Notes: a model not told the origin generated them from the letters alone. Positions 33,634 to 43,699 are shown, counted from the first letter of the stretch. The stretch is 64,000 nucleotides of DNA from Chryseobacterium sp. (GCF_029240215.1 NZ_JARBTK010000004.1:124001-188000); one strand, 5' to 3'. Numbers and translations are program-made.

Positions 33634-33698
33634 ATTTATACATTAATTTTGTGTTAACAAAGTTGTAAAACTTTTTCTTAAAAAACTGTTAAAAAGTA
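33634..33698 (-). promoter_or_regulatory. leader of susCD pair 1, shared with pair 2
   Basis: On the minus strand this stretch contains CTTTTTAACAG, TTTTTTAAG, TTTTACAACTTTG and then CACAAAATTAATGTATA just before the start codon. About 60 bp are nearly the same as upstream of the second pair (39231-39292). CAACTTTG resembles a -7 element. The block probably holds promoter and 5' untranslated region. Confidence 0.5.
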
Positions 33699-34500
33699 AA
33701 AAATTTGTTATTTACTTCATAATAGTTTTATTTTTTCTATCTTTCAAACATTTTAAAATGTTAATTTTTATTAAATCGCTAAAAAAGAAGTGATATTTTT
33801 ATATCAAAGCAGGTTATGAGGAGACAAATAGAAAATTTTAAGCAAACATGCTATAGAGATGAATGTAATTCTTGATGAAATCTTAGGCAAAATTGAACGA
33901 ATAGTACAAGAAAAATAATTGTGAAAAAGAACTAAACTTATACTGATTTTTATGTCAGTGGAAAATTTAATAGTATTTGAAAACATTCCTACAGTAATCA
34001 TAAAATACTGATTTTCATAACACTTACAACTAACACAGCTTTAGATAAATAAACAACGTATCAGGAAAGCGAATTGGCACACAGAAATATTTCTTCTCTG
34101 ATAATTTATTCATCTGTAATAAAAAGAGCAGTTCAATTGTGCAGATTATAATTATCTCAGTTTAGCTTAATTCCAGAGACTGATGAATTGATATAACGAC
34201 TTTATAGACCCTCAATACCATGGTGAAATACCAAATTGTGATCTGCAACAGAAAATACTGGAAAACCCAGAAAATAATACTCTTTTGACTGAATATCACC
34301 GTGCTCATTGAGATGGAAATATATTTAGTACATACAGGCTGAAATTTATTAATTTTTCAACAATTAATGATTAAATTTAAAATGATTCTAAATAAAAAGA
34401 TCAACAATAAATGCTTCTCTTTGTTATACCTAGATTAGTTCTTTTATCTAAGTTTATCCTGTACTCGAAATTATTGTGAAAATTTATCCGCTCATTACAA
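33699..34500. other. gene-free stretch with fragments of apparently decayed coding sequence
   Basis: No intact gene is seen in about 800 bp. Short coherent peptides appear in different plus-strand frames. One runs through 33839-33919 and includes 'SKHAIEMNVILDEILGK'. Another at 34195-34305 reads 'YNDFIDPQYHGEIPNCD...' and then 'ENPENNTLLTEYHRAH', continuing after a stop for 20 residues. Several stops and apparent frame changes separate them. This looks like an old pseudogene or eroded mobile gene; no family was recognised. Confidence 0.35.
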
Positions 34501-34501
34501 T

Positions 34502-34533
34502 AAAAAAGACCACTTTGGAAAGTGGTCTTTTTT
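34502..34533. terminator. terminator of the second susCD operon
   Basis: AAAAAAGACCACTTT and AAAGTGGTCTTTTTT form a perfect stem with T runs on both strands, so it could act bidirectionally. It lies 20 nt after the SusD stop. Confidence 0.9.
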
Positions 34534-34552
34534 ATTAACTTAATTAATTAAA

Positions 34553-36226
34553 TTAGTTTTGATTCCAAAATGGAGTGTATTGGTTTTTAACAAATACCTG
34601 TGCACTTGAAATATTTGGTACATTAGCAGAGTTGGCAGCATATTCAGAGTTTGGATACACTAGTCTGTAAGGTTTGTTTGGAAACTGTGCCGTTGTAGCC
34701 ATTGGAGTAAACGGATAACCTGTTCTGTTGTACTCGATAAACATCTCAGTTGGATTGATATTTGTTAAAGCAATCCATTTTTGGGTCATAATTGCCTCAA
34801 TTTTTTGTGTATCTGTTCCTGTCCAGCCTAATCCTGGTCTTGTAGCGATTTGAGAAAGATAAGTCGCAGTAGCAGTAGCAGCTACACCCAACCAATCTCC
34901 ATTGGCTGCTATAGCATTGTTAAATTTATCTTGTGCAGGAATATTTCCGAAAATTGCAGGCCATCTAAGTGCAGCCTCTGCTTGTAATAAATTACTTTCA
35001 GCTACCGAAAACAACACACCACCTCTAGTATTGTTTTCAGCAATTACATCACCCCATGTACCTACAGATGCGCCCCCTGCAAAATTACCAATTCCTAATT
35101 TTGAGGTATTAACATTAGTCACAGGCACTCCCGGCTGACCTGGGACATTACCTTGACGTACGCCTTTTAAACCTGTAAATGCAACACCATTTGCATCAAC
35201 AGAAGCTACATTGGTAAACAACCTTGATTTTCTAGGGTCAGTAATATTGTTAAATTTAGAATAGTTAGGATCGTTAAGAATTCTATTCCTTTCAAGTGAA
35301 TTTGCCATATGTTCAGAAACAACTACAACAGAATAGTTTGACACCTGTGCTCCCGAAGCATTTCTAGCCCAGTTCAATATAAATGGGTTCATTTGATCAT
35401 CACTGGATGATGTATATCCAGGATTAACAGTAACCTCATTTTCAATAAATTTATTAATCGGATCAGCATTAATTCTTGCTGCTAAAGCTGTAAGCTTTTG
35501 ATTTCTGTAAGTTGCTAATTCACCATTAACTTTAGACATTCTCATCAGCAATCTAAGCATTAAAGTATTTGAAAATGTTTTCCATTTTGCCATATGTAGT
35601 TCTGGCGTAGTTCCAGAAAAGACTATATCAGAAGTAGGTTCCAATGCATGCTCATCTGCTTGATCGATTAAGGCATTGGCTTCTTCTAATTTAGAAATTA
35701 AAACTTTGTAAATATCTGCATCATTATCATATTTAGGAGTAGTATTCTGTTGCCCCATAAATGCCTCGCTATAAGGTGCATCTCCATATAAATCTACAAT
35801 ATATTGCATATAATATGCCTTCATGATTTTAGCAATAGCAATATAATAGTCTTGCTCATGATTTACATTGGTAAACTTTTCCATTTGGTCAAAATTAGCA
35901 ACTCTTGGATATAAGTTCTCCCAAATTTCTCTGTAAAAAGTATTATCCACACTTGCTAAACTAAATTCTCTTGAGTAAGGACCTGCAATTGTATACGAGT
36001 TTCCTGCCCAACTGTTCATCATGAGATTCCCGAATCGCATCATACTTCCTGCCTGTGTTCTGTAAGCTTGGCTGATAGCACCGGGAAGTATTAGATCTGG
36101 CGTAATGTTTTCTGCTTGTACTGCATTAGGATTATCATTTACATCTAAAAATTCATTAGAACAAGATGTTGCACTGAAACTTAAAGCGGCAGCGAGAATT
36201 GTTACAAAAAATTTATTATTTTTCAT
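34553..36226 (-). CDS. SusD/RagB family outer membrane lipoprotein (pair 2)
   Basis: The 557-residue protein has a lipoprotein signal with C22 (SATSC) followed by 'SNEFLDVNDNPN', the classical start of SusD-like proteins. Helical repeats include 'MKAYYMQYIVDLYGDAPYSEAF', 'KWKTFSNTLMLRLLMRMSKV' and 'AESNLLQAEAALRW'. It is longer than the pair-1 protein and not closely similar, so the two systems probably take different substrates. It follows its SusC partner by 9 bp. No sugar- or peptide-degrading enzyme lies beside it. Confidence 0.93.
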   Translation of the reverse strand: MKNNKFFVTILAAALSFSATSCSNEFLDVNDNPNAVQAENITPDLILPGAISQAYRTQAGSMMRFGNLMMNSWAGNSYTIAGPYSREFSLASVDNTFYREIWENLYPRVANFDQMEKFTNVNHEQDYYIAIAKIMKAYYMQYIVDLYGDAPYSEAFMGQQNTTPKYDNDADIYKVLISKLEEANALIDQADEHALEPTSDIVFSGTTPELHMAKWKTFSNTLMLRLLMRMSKVNGELATYRNQKLTALAARINADPINKFIENEVTVNPGYTSSSDDQMNPFILNWARNASGAQVSNYSVVVVSEHMANSLERNRILNDPNYSKFNNITDPRKSRLFTNVASVDANGVAFTGLKGVRQGNVPGQPGVPVTNVNTSKLGIGNFAGGASVGTWGDVIAENNTRGGVLFSVAESNLLQAEAALRWPAIFGNIPAQDKFNNAIAANGDWLGVAATATATYLSQIATRPGLGWTGTDTQKIEAIMTQKWIALTNINPTEMFIEYNRTGYPFTPMATTAQFPNKPYRLVYPNSEYAANSANVPNISSAQVFVKNQYTPFWNQN

Positions 36227-36235
36227 TTTTGTTAA

Positions 36236-39229
36236 TTAAAAAGTTGCATTAAGATTAAAACCAAAGGTTCTCATACTAGGATACTGCCCTGTCACAGCAA
36301 TTCCACCAGCATTTCCATTTGTATTGGCTGTTTCCGGATCGTTAAAATTTCTATTATCCTTCGCATAGATAAAGAATGGATTTCTTGCATATACGCCTAC
36401 TGATAATGAATTGACAAATGTGCTTTTTAGAATTGATTTTGGTAAATCATAGCTTAAAGCAATTTCTCTCACTTTTAGGGCTGTACCATCTACAACATAT
36501 TCTTCTCCTACAGATGAATAAGCTGCGGTTGTAAAATAATTCATTACTCCAAAATAACTATCATCATTTCCAACTGGTGTGGTATTGGTAACATATTGCC
36601 CATTAACCAACTGAACAGAATTAGGAATAATATAGCCTTTAGATCTGTCAAATTCAGCTGTTTTTTCAGATGACCCATTAGCTCCTAAAGCCACTTTTGA
36701 AAGGGAAACAAAACTATTTCCAGTTCTGTAATCTGCAGTAGCACTCAAGGTAATTCCCTTGAACTTAAATGATGTGTTAAATCCTAAAATATAATCTGGA
36801 TTTACTTTCCCAAGCACTTCAAAATTTGACGTCGATAAAGGGTTACCGTTTGAGTTTACAATGATATTTCCATTTGGATCTCTTTGATATTTTGTTCCTT
36901 TAATAACGGGAAAACTTTCACCTTTAACAGCATATATCCCAACATTACCAGCAATATTTAAAGGTACTTCATCAGCACCGTCTGCCAATGATAAAATTTC
37001 TGTATCATACGTTGAATAAGACCCTCTCATTTTCCATTCAAAATCTTTTGTTCTGATTGGTGTAAAACCTAAATCTACTTCGTAACCTTGATTTCTGCTG
37101 TTCCCAATATTATCCTGGAAGTTGGTAATGCCTGAAGCGGAAGAAGTTGAAATTGTAGTAATAAAGTTTTTATTATCATTTCTAAATATAGACCCATCAA
37201 AAGTAATTCTGTCTTTAAAGAAACCTAACTGCAACGAAGCCTCTTTTGACAAGTAGAATTCAGGCTCGATATCTGCAGCAAAAATCGTCGTTGTAGGCAA
37301 ATAAGAAGAAAGTGAACCAAAAGGGTACCCCGTTGGGAAAGCACCAACTCTGTCTAATCCATATAAGTCAATGGTAGAGCTGTTTCCTACTCTACTGTAG
37401 TTTAAGCTTACTTTTGCATAATTTAATACATTTCCTTTTATGCTTTCGAATGCTTTAGTAGGAATAAATGATGCTCCAAAAGAATAATAAGGATAACCTT
37501 TATTACTAAATGGTAACTGCATCCCTAGTGGAGTTACAGGATTGACACTTGTGAAAGAACTTTTCTCATATCTGAACGTAGAGTTGAAATATAAGAAATC
37601 TTTATAACCCAAATCTAAATTGGCAAACCACGCAAAAGATCTTTGTCTGGTATTACTGTTATCAAGTCTCGAAAATAAATCCGGCTGTAGTACGTTATTG
37701 ATGTGATACCATCCTGGTATCTTAAGATTTTCACCACCCACTTGTGTTCTGGATGAAGATGCATCCTGGATATTATGCCCTACATTAAACCTGAAATTCA
37801 GGTTATCTGTCAGATTGTAATCAAAATTTGCCATCAAATCACCGTAATATCTAAAACTCGATGAAACAGTTTTATAATAATTTGAAACAATCGGATCAAG
37901 ACCATAATCTGTAGGTGATGTACCGTCGATTGGCGTTCCTGTACCATTATACACTCTATCAAAAGCAAAAGCATTCAGATGACTTTCCTGAACTGAAGAA
38001 CCGGAAACGGCAGTTCCGGCATAGGTAAATGAAATATGATCATTTAACTTATACTCCAAATTTATTAATCCTGTAAATGTTCTCTGTTTGGTATCAGCTC
38101 TGTCATTATTAATTGTCCAATAAGGATTGACAGTATAAATACTGTAGCTTGCATCAGGAAGAGAATTTCTGAATTGTCTAACGTCAACATTGGTAGGGGT
38201 CTGAAGCAACTGTCCATAAAGACCGGAATCTGTAGTTGATGTTCTTCTATCCAAATAATTAACGTTTCCGTCAATTCTGAATTTACCCAATTGTTTTCCG
38301 GCTTTAAGTATAAAATTATTTCTTTTTAAATTATCATTTTCAACTACAAAGTCATTTTCAGCTCTGTTCACGGCTAAGAAAACATAAGAATCAGACCCTC
38401 CAGCTGTTACAGACAATCCATTCTGAAGCAAAACACCTGTTTTAAAGAAATTTGACATTCCGTCTTCCTTATAATTGAAGGTTTCTGTAAGCCAAGAATT
38501 ATCAGCTTGTGGCATCCCAACGAGAAGTGACTGCCCACCCAAAACTGATGAATATGCCGGTCCCCAATTTGTATTTTCATAAGGAGTCCAGTTCGCACCT
38601 CCATAATCAGTAGTATCAAAAGTATCACCAGGATATCCCTGTCCGTAAACGCTCTGTCTGATAGGCATCTTAAAAACAGTTGAGAAATCAATTGAACTTG
38701 TTAAATTAAACTGTAATTTTTCTGACTTTGTACCTCTTTTTGTTGTTACAACAATAACACCATTACTCCCTCTCTCACCATACAAAGCTGCCCCCTGCAT
38801 TCCTTTAATAATATTCATATTATCAATGATTTCTGGTGGAATATTCTGTAAAATATCTAATGTAGATATTACCCCGTCAATAACAACTAAGGCCTGATTA
38901 TCTCCTGAGATTGATCTTGGTCCTCTTAATACTACTCTGGTTGAAGAATTAACAGAATTATTGGTTGTATTAATCTGTAAACCTGAAACCTTGCCTGTTA
39001 ACGCTTGAACTGCGTTAGGGTTGTTAGCTTGGGTAATTTCAGCGTTATTTACTACTTGATTGGTAGAAGTTACAGCATCCTGTCTTTTTTTCAGACCTAA
39101 TGCTCCAGTTATAACTACTTCACGAATATCCTGAGTTCTCAGAGTATCGCCCTGTGTTTCTTGAGCATTTATCATCACAATGGAAGATGTAAGAACCAAA
39201 GCTAAAATACTTGCAGTTAATTTATTCAT
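36236..39229 (-). CDS. SusC/RagA family TonB-dependent transporter (pair 2)
   Basis: The 997-residue transporter has signal peptide 'ILALVLTSSIVMINAQ', a TonB-box-like 'DIREVVITGALGLKKRQD', plug motifs 'NQALVVIDGVISTLDIL' and 'IIKGMQGAALYGERGSNGVIVVTTKRG', and a barrel ending 'RTFGFNLNATF'. Like pair 1 it lacks the carboxypeptidase-regulatory N-terminal domain. It is the first gene of a two-gene operon with SusD. Its upstream 60 bp closely match those of pair 1, which suggests a shared control or an old operon duplication. Confidence 0.95.
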   Translation of the reverse strand: MNKLTASILALVLTSSIVMINAQETQGDTLRTQDIREVVITGALGLKKRQDAVTSTNQVVNNAEITQANNPNAVQALTGKVSGLQINTTNNSVNSSTRVVLRGPRSISGDNQALVVIDGVISTLDILQNIPPEIIDNMNIIKGMQGAALYGERGSNGVIVVTTKRGTKSEKLQFNLTSSIDFSTVFKMPIRQSVYGQGYPGDTFDTTDYGGANWTPYENTNWGPAYSSVLGGQSLLVGMPQADNSWLTETFNYKEDGMSNFFKTGVLLQNGLSVTAGGSDSYVFLAVNRAENDFVVENDNLKRNNFILKAGKQLGKFRIDGNVNYLDRRTSTTDSGLYGQLLQTPTNVDVRQFRNSLPDASYSIYTVNPYWTINNDRADTKQRTFTGLINLEYKLNDHISFTYAGTAVSGSSVQESHLNAFAFDRVYNGTGTPIDGTSPTDYGLDPIVSNYYKTVSSSFRYYGDLMANFDYNLTDNLNFRFNVGHNIQDASSSRTQVGGENLKIPGWYHINNVLQPDLFSRLDNSNTRQRSFAWFANLDLGYKDFLYFNSTFRYEKSSFTSVNPVTPLGMQLPFSNKGYPYYSFGASFIPTKAFESIKGNVLNYAKVSLNYSRVGNSSTIDLYGLDRVGAFPTGYPFGSLSSYLPTTTIFAADIEPEFYLSKEASLQLGFFKDRITFDGSIFRNDNKNFITTISTSSASGITNFQDNIGNSRNQGYEVDLGFTPIRTKDFEWKMRGSYSTYDTEILSLADGADEVPLNIAGNVGIYAVKGESFPVIKGTKYQRDPNGNIIVNSNGNPLSTSNFEVLGKVNPDYILGFNTSFKFKGITLSATADYRTGNSFVSLSKVALGANGSSEKTAEFDRSKGYIIPNSVQLVNGQYVTNTTPVGNDDSYFGVMNYFTTAAYSSVGEEYVVDGTALKVREIALSYDLPKSILKSTFVNSLSVGVYARNPFFIYAKDNRNFNDPETANTNGNAGGIAVTGQYPSMRTFGFNLNATF

Positions 39230-39230
39230 T

Positions 39231-39292
39231 TATACATTAATTTTGTGTGGGCAAAGTTGTGAAACTTTTCGTTAAAAACCGTTAAAAATCAA
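39231..39292 (-). promoter_or_regulatory. leader of susCD pair 2, shared with pair 1
   Basis: On the minus strand it contains two TTTTTAACG-like units, then GTTTCACAACTTTG and CACAAAATTAATGTATA before the start codon. The last 18 bases before the gene are identical to those of pair 1. Confidence 0.5.
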
Positions 39293-39360
39293 AAAAAATA
39301 TTAACATTTTTTTATAATTTTATTTTTTATAATTTTAAAGGTTTAAAACAGTTAATTTTT

Positions 39361-39945
39361 ATGGAATTATTAAAAAAATGGTCAAATTTCTATATTGAAG
39401 CAGGATGCGATGAAGTAGGAAGAGGATGTTTAAGCGGACCTGTTGTGGCAGCAGCTGTAATTCTTGATGAAAATTTCGAGCAGAATTTAGTAAATGATTC
39501 AAAAAAATTGAACTTTAAAACAAGAATGGAACTTGATTTTTACATTAAAGACAATGTAAAAAGTTATGCAATTTCAGAACTTCCGCCAACATTTATTGAC
39601 GAACATAATATATTGAACGCCAGTATTCATGCAATGCATCGAGCTTTAGATAAATTAACAATACGCCCGGAACTGATTTTGGTCGATGGAAATAAATTTC
39701 ACCCTTATAATTTTATACCTCATCAATGTATCATTAAGGGCGATTCTAAAATTTTATCAATTGCAGCAGCGTCAATTTTAGCTAAAAATTACAGAGACAG
39801 ATTAATGATCCAGCTGCACGAAGAGCATCCTGAGTATGGATGGAATACCAACTTCGGATATGCAACAAAAAAACATCAGGAAGCCCTGATAAAGCACGGT
39901 ATAACAAAATACCACAGACGATCTTTCAGGTTAAAATATGATTAA
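39361..39945 (+). CDS. rnhB: ribonuclease HII
   Basis: The 194-residue enzyme removes ribonucleotides from DNA and degrades RNA in RNA-DNA hybrids. The catalytic start 'AGCDEVGRGCLSGPVVAA' holds D17, E18 and the GRG motif of RNase HII, and the later acidic residues lie in 'LILVDGNKF' and in the 'SIAAASILAKNYRDRLM' block. Length and start are typical. It is divergent from the second susCD operon with 130 bp between, and it converges on yidC. Confidence 0.96.
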   Translation: MELLKKWSNFYIEAGCDEVGRGCLSGPVVAAAVILDENFEQNLVNDSKKLNFKTRMELDFYIKDNVKSYAISELPPTFIDEHNILNASIHAMHRALDKLTIRPELILVDGNKFHPYNFIPHQCIIKGDSKILSIAAASILAKNYRDRLMIQLHEEHPEYGWNTNFGYATKKHQEALIKHGITKYHRRSFRLKYD

Positions 39946-40059
39946 TTAAAATGGTTTGTAAAATTATCATATTAAAAGTTTTAATATTTCAAATTTAAAC
40001 CATTCTAAACAAAAGAAGAAGCAATACATTACTTCTCCTTTCTGTTATATTATATTAAG

Positions 40060-41883
40060 TTATTTCTTTTTACTTCTCGTCTGCTGCTGCGTTTTCTGCT
40101 GTTCCTGAGCTTTCTCCATCATTTCTCTCATTCGTTTCTGAAACTTACCTTCTGTTTTTGGCTTTTCTTTGTTTGCCTGAATCTGTGCATGAATTTTCTT
40201 TTCATCCAAAATCACATATTTTATGACAAGAATAATTAAAATATTAATCGCATTCGATACAAAATAATACCAAGATAAACCTGATGCTGAAGTATTCAGG
40301 AAGAATAAGAATGTAATTGGGAAAATATACATCAACACTTTCATATTCGGCATACCTTCCTGTTGTGGCTGCTGCATATTTCCTGAAGTCATTACCGTAT
40401 AAATTAAGATTACAATCGTACATGCAATCGCAAAAACACTTAAATGATCTCCTAAAAAGGGCACTTTAAATGGTAATTTAATTAAATCATCATAAGCAGT
40501 AAGATCTTTTGCAAACCAGAATCCCTGTCCTCTCAAATCTATAAAGTTCGGAAAGAATCTGAATAAAGCGTAGAAAATAGGAATCTGTACCAAAGCCGGC
40601 AAACATCCCGCCATCTGATTCACTCCTGCTTTTCTGTAAATCTCCATCGTTGCCTGTTGCTTTTTCATTGGATCTGCATCCTTGAATTTTGCTGTAGCTT
40701 CGTCAATTTCCGGACGAATTACTTTCATCATCGCACTCAATTTATGCTGCTTGTACATAATTGGTGATAAGATCAGTTTAACAATAATGGTCATCAAGAA
40801 AATGACCCAGCCTGCCGTGATTCCCCAAGATGCAATAAGGTTGTACATTGGCATGAAGAAATAACGGTTCATCGCTCCGATGAATGACCATCCTAATGGT
40901 AAAATTTCATCAAAATTCTTATCGTAAGACTTTAATAAAGGTAAATCTAAAGGCATGAAATACCAGGTAAAATCCTGATTCAATTCGCTTCCCTGCATTT
41001 GAACAAATCCTTCGAAATTCAGTTTCTTCAAATATTCGCCTTCTTCAAAAGCTTCCTGATTACCTTTACTCTGTGTGAAACCGTTTTTAGCTTCAATGAC
41101 GGAAGAGAAAAATTGCTGTTTTACACCAATCCAGTTAAGCGTTTCTTCCGGCTCATCCATTGTGGTTCTTCCATCATAATCATAATCTTTATAATTATTA
41201 AACGCATAAGAAAACTCTGAATGAGACTGCTCTTGTGCTCTACCTTTTTCAAGGTTTCTTACACTGTAATCCCAGATAAAATCTGCCTTATTATCAGACG
41301 TGATTTTAGCAAGACCCTGAGTTCTTACTTTAAAATCTAAAGTATATTGATCCTTCAGTTCAGCTTTAGTATTGTTGTTTAAAGTATAGATAAACTGAAT
41401 GGCTGCTCCGTTATAATTCGCAGTTAAAGTAGCTGTACTTCCGTTAACCACAGGAGAGAAGACCAAATCTTTGGTATTGATTATTTTTCCTGTTTTATCT
41501 TTAAACTGAAAACCGTAGTTTGAGTTATTTTTAGTAATAAGATTAAGTGGAAGATCTGCCTGATCGGTTTTATGGTCGTAAGCTTTATATTTTAAAAGCT
41601 CTACTTTTGAAACCTGCCCTCCTAAACTTGAAAATTCAAGTTTCAATTCGTTGTTGGCAAGATTTGCGGTCTGAATTGAATTCGGAGTTACATTGGGATT
41701 GATATTAGCTGCCGGAGTTGGTTTCACAGGGTTTTTCGCCTGCTCAGTTTTCTGTTGCTCGGCTTTTACTGCTTCTTCTTTCTGCTGTTTATTCTGGAAA
41801 TAAAACATAAATCCGAAGAGTACCAAACATAAAACTGCAAAACTAATAATCTGGCTTTTATCGAGTCCGTTGTTCTGTTGCAT
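40060..41883 (-). CDS. yidC: membrane protein insertase YidC
   Basis: The 607-residue insertase integrates proteins into the inner membrane, alone or with SecYEG. It has an N-terminal helix (about residues 10-28), a large periplasmic beta-sandwich domain (about 60-340) and the conserved five-helix core with 'GWVIFLMTIIVKLILSPIMYKQHK' holding the hydrophilic-groove arginine-equivalent region, 'AGCLPALVQIPIFYALFRFFP' and 'LSWYYFVSNAINILIILVI'. The C terminus is basic and Gln-rich (EQQKTQQQTRSKKK), which may bind ribosomes. It follows pyrG on the same strand, a gene order I associate with Bacteroidota, although a hairpin lies between them. Confidence 0.96.
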   Translation of the reverse strand: MQQNNGLDKSQIISFAVLCLVLFGFMFYFQNKQQKEEAVKAEQQKTEQAKNPVKPTPAANINPNVTPNSIQTANLANNELKLEFSSLGGQVSKVELLKYKAYDHKTDQADLPLNLITKNNSNYGFQFKDKTGKIINTKDLVFSPVVNGSTATLTANYNGAAIQFIYTLNNNTKAELKDQYTLDFKVRTQGLAKITSDNKADFIWDYSVRNLEKGRAQEQSHSEFSYAFNNYKDYDYDGRTTMDEPEETLNWIGVKQQFFSSVIEAKNGFTQSKGNQEAFEEGEYLKKLNFEGFVQMQGSELNQDFTWYFMPLDLPLLKSYDKNFDEILPLGWSFIGAMNRYFFMPMYNLIASWGITAGWVIFLMTIIVKLILSPIMYKQHKLSAMMKVIRPEIDEATAKFKDADPMKKQQATMEIYRKAGVNQMAGCLPALVQIPIFYALFRFFPNFIDLRGQGFWFAKDLTAYDDLIKLPFKVPFLGDHLSVFAIACTIVILIYTVMTSGNMQQPQQEGMPNMKVLMYIFPITFLFFLNTSASGLSWYYFVSNAINILIILVIKYVILDEKKIHAQIQANKEKPKTEGKFQKRMREMMEKAQEQQKTQQQTRSKKK

Positions 41884-42000
41884 TTTATTTTAATTAAAAT
41901 TTTTAAATTTAAACAAACATAGCAATGCCATGCTTTTTGAGTCGACAAAAATACTGTTTTTTTATCAAAACTCTATACTATAATATGTTACTATATAATA

Positions 42001-42031
42001 AACTCAGACTGACAAAAATCAATCTGAGTTT
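42001..42031 (-). terminator. hairpin between pyrG and yidC
   Basis: AACTCAGA and TCTGAGTT are complementary around a 13-nt loop. On the minus strand the T run after it is weak, so it may be a partial terminator or a processing site. Confidence 0.45.
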
Positions 42032-42062
42032 TATATATTATATGACGTTTGTAATTTTGCAA

Positions 42063-43676
42063 TTACTTTATTTCCTTTTCACAAGCTTTAATAAAAGCCC
42101 TGAACAATGGATGCGGTGTTGCAACCGTACTTTTGTATTCCGGGTGGTACTGTACCCCAACATAGAATGGGTGATCCGGCATTTCCAATGCTTCTACCAA
42201 ACCAGTTTCCGGGTTTGTACCTGTTGCCAGGAAGCCGTTTTTCTCAAATTCCTGAATGTACTCACTGTTGAATTCGTAACGGTGACGGTGTCTTTCAGAA
42301 ATATGTTTGCTTCCGTAGATTTCGTGTAATTTCGAACCGTTTTTCACAGCACATTTCCAAGCTCCAAGACGCATTGTCCCTCCTTTATCAACAACATTTT
42401 TCTGTTCTTCCATTAATGAAATTACAGGATGTTCTGTGGACGTATCAAATTCCATTGAATTGGATTTGGTATAACCTAAAACATTTCTTGCAAACTCTAT
42501 GGTCATAATCTGCATTCCAAGACAAATTCCCAACATCGGAACTTTATTTTCTCTTGCATACTGAGCTGTAAGGATTTTTCCTTCAATACCTCTGTCTCCA
42601 AAACCCGGAGCAACCAAGATACCGCAAACTCCATCTAAAGTTTCTTTAATATTTTCTTTGGTTAAATCACCACTGTAAACCCATCTGATCTTTACTTCCG
42701 TTTCAATATCTGCACCTGCATGCTTGAAAGCTTCTGCAATTGATATATAAGAATCCTGAAGAGAAATATATTTTCCAACCAATGCTATTTCTACTGTTCT
42801 CTTTGGATTCTGGAATTTCTTCACAAAAGTTTTCCAGTCTTTAAGATCAGCTTCTTTATCACTTTTCAGATCCAATCCTTTAAGAACTACGTCATCAAAG
42901 TTTTGTTTCTGAAGATACATCGGAACTTCATAGATCGTTTCCAAATCTTTACATTCAATGACATTATCTAAAGAAACATTACAGAACTGAGCCAATTTTG
43001 CTCTTTGGTCTTTTGGAATTTTATGTTCTGTTCTGCAAACTAACACATCTGCCATAATTCCGCTTTCCATCAATTGACGTACAGAATGCTGAGAAGGTTT
43101 AGTTTTTAATTCTCCACTTGAAGCCAAATATGGCAATAAAGTCAGGTGAATCACCATAGAATTTTTCTCACCCAATTCCCATTTCAACTGACGTACAGTT
43201 TCGATGTAAGGTAAAGATTCAATATCTCCTACAGTTCCACCAATCTCAGTAATGATAATATCGTAGTTCTGCTTAGAAAGAATTTTAATTCTTCGTTTAA
43301 TTTCATTGGTAATGTGAGGGATTACCTGAACTGTTTTTCCAAGGAAGTCTCCTTTTCTTTCTTTTTCGATTACAGTCTGGTAGATTTTCCCTGTGGTAAC
43401 GTTGTTGTTTTGAGAAGTCGGAGCATCAAGATAACGCTCGTAATGTCCTAAATCCAGATCCGTTTCAGCACCATCTTCAGTTACATAGCATTCTCCGTGT
43501 TCATAAGGGTTCAGCGTTCCCGGGTCGATATTGATATAAGGATCAAGTTTTTGGATCGTTACATTAAATCCGCGTGATTTTAACAATAGTCCCAGAGAAG
43601 CAGAAACGATTCCCTTTCCCAAAGATGAAGTTACACCTCCTGTCACAAAGATGTACTTTGTATTCTTTTTACTCAT
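42063..43676 (-). CDS. pyrG: CTP synthase
   Basis: The 537-residue enzyme makes CTP from UTP, ATP and glutamine. The N-terminal synthetase domain begins 'KYIFVTGGVTSSLGKGI', with the ATP loop, followed by 'KLDPYINIDPGTLNPYEHGE' and 'GGTVGDIESLPYIE'. The C-terminal glutamine amidotransferase domain has the nucleophile cysteine in 'MLGICLGMQ' and the His-Glu end 'GVQYHPEYKSTV'. The ATG at 43676 is chosen; upstream frame extension overlaps the promoter. The leader is very short (about 9 nt). Confidence 0.97.
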   Translation of the reverse strand: MSKKNTKYIFVTGGVTSSLGKGIVSASLGLLLKSRGFNVTIQKLDPYINIDPGTLNPYEHGECYVTEDGAETDLDLGHYERYLDAPTSQNNNVTTGKIYQTVIEKERKGDFLGKTVQVIPHITNEIKRRIKILSKQNYDIIITEIGGTVGDIESLPYIETVRQLKWELGEKNSMVIHLTLLPYLASSGELKTKPSQHSVRQLMESGIMADVLVCRTEHKIPKDQRAKLAQFCNVSLDNVIECKDLETIYEVPMYLQKQNFDDVVLKGLDLKSDKEADLKDWKTFVKKFQNPKRTVEIALVGKYISLQDSYISIAEAFKHAGADIETEVKIRWVYSGDLTKENIKETLDGVCGILVAPGFGDRGIEGKILTAQYARENKVPMLGICLGMQIMTIEFARNVLGYTKSNSMEFDTSTEHPVISLMEEQKNVVDKGGTMRLGAWKCAVKNGSKLHEIYGSKHISERHRHRYEFNSEYIQEFEKNGFLATGTNPETGLVEALEMPDHPFYVGVQYHPEYKSTVATPHPLFRAFIKACEKEIK

Positions 43677-43691
43677 TAGATTAGGTTTGTG

Positions 43692-43699
43692 CAAAGTTA
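43692..43699 (-). promoter_or_regulatory. -7 element of pyrG
   Basis: On the minus strand TAACTTTG matches TAnnTTTG, 15 nt before the ATG, and TTG lies about 20 nt further upstream within a TTGCTTTGCTTTGC tract. In other bacteria pyrG can be controlled through the first transcribed bases, but nothing here proves that. Confidence 0.45.

Noticed and set aside
33804..34001. Minus-strand 65-aa frame in the gap between SusCD pairs
   Set aside because: It lacks motifs and runs antisense to the better peptide fragments on the plus strand; not supported as a gene.
33699..34500. Insertion sequence remnant
   Set aside because: No inverted terminal repeats, target duplication or transposase motif could be recognised; only general decay is claimed.
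40999..41220. Plus-strand ORFs antisense to yidC and similar short ORFs under argS, tamB, htpG and susC
   Set aside because: All are overlapped by strong family members on the other strand and have no independent evidence.
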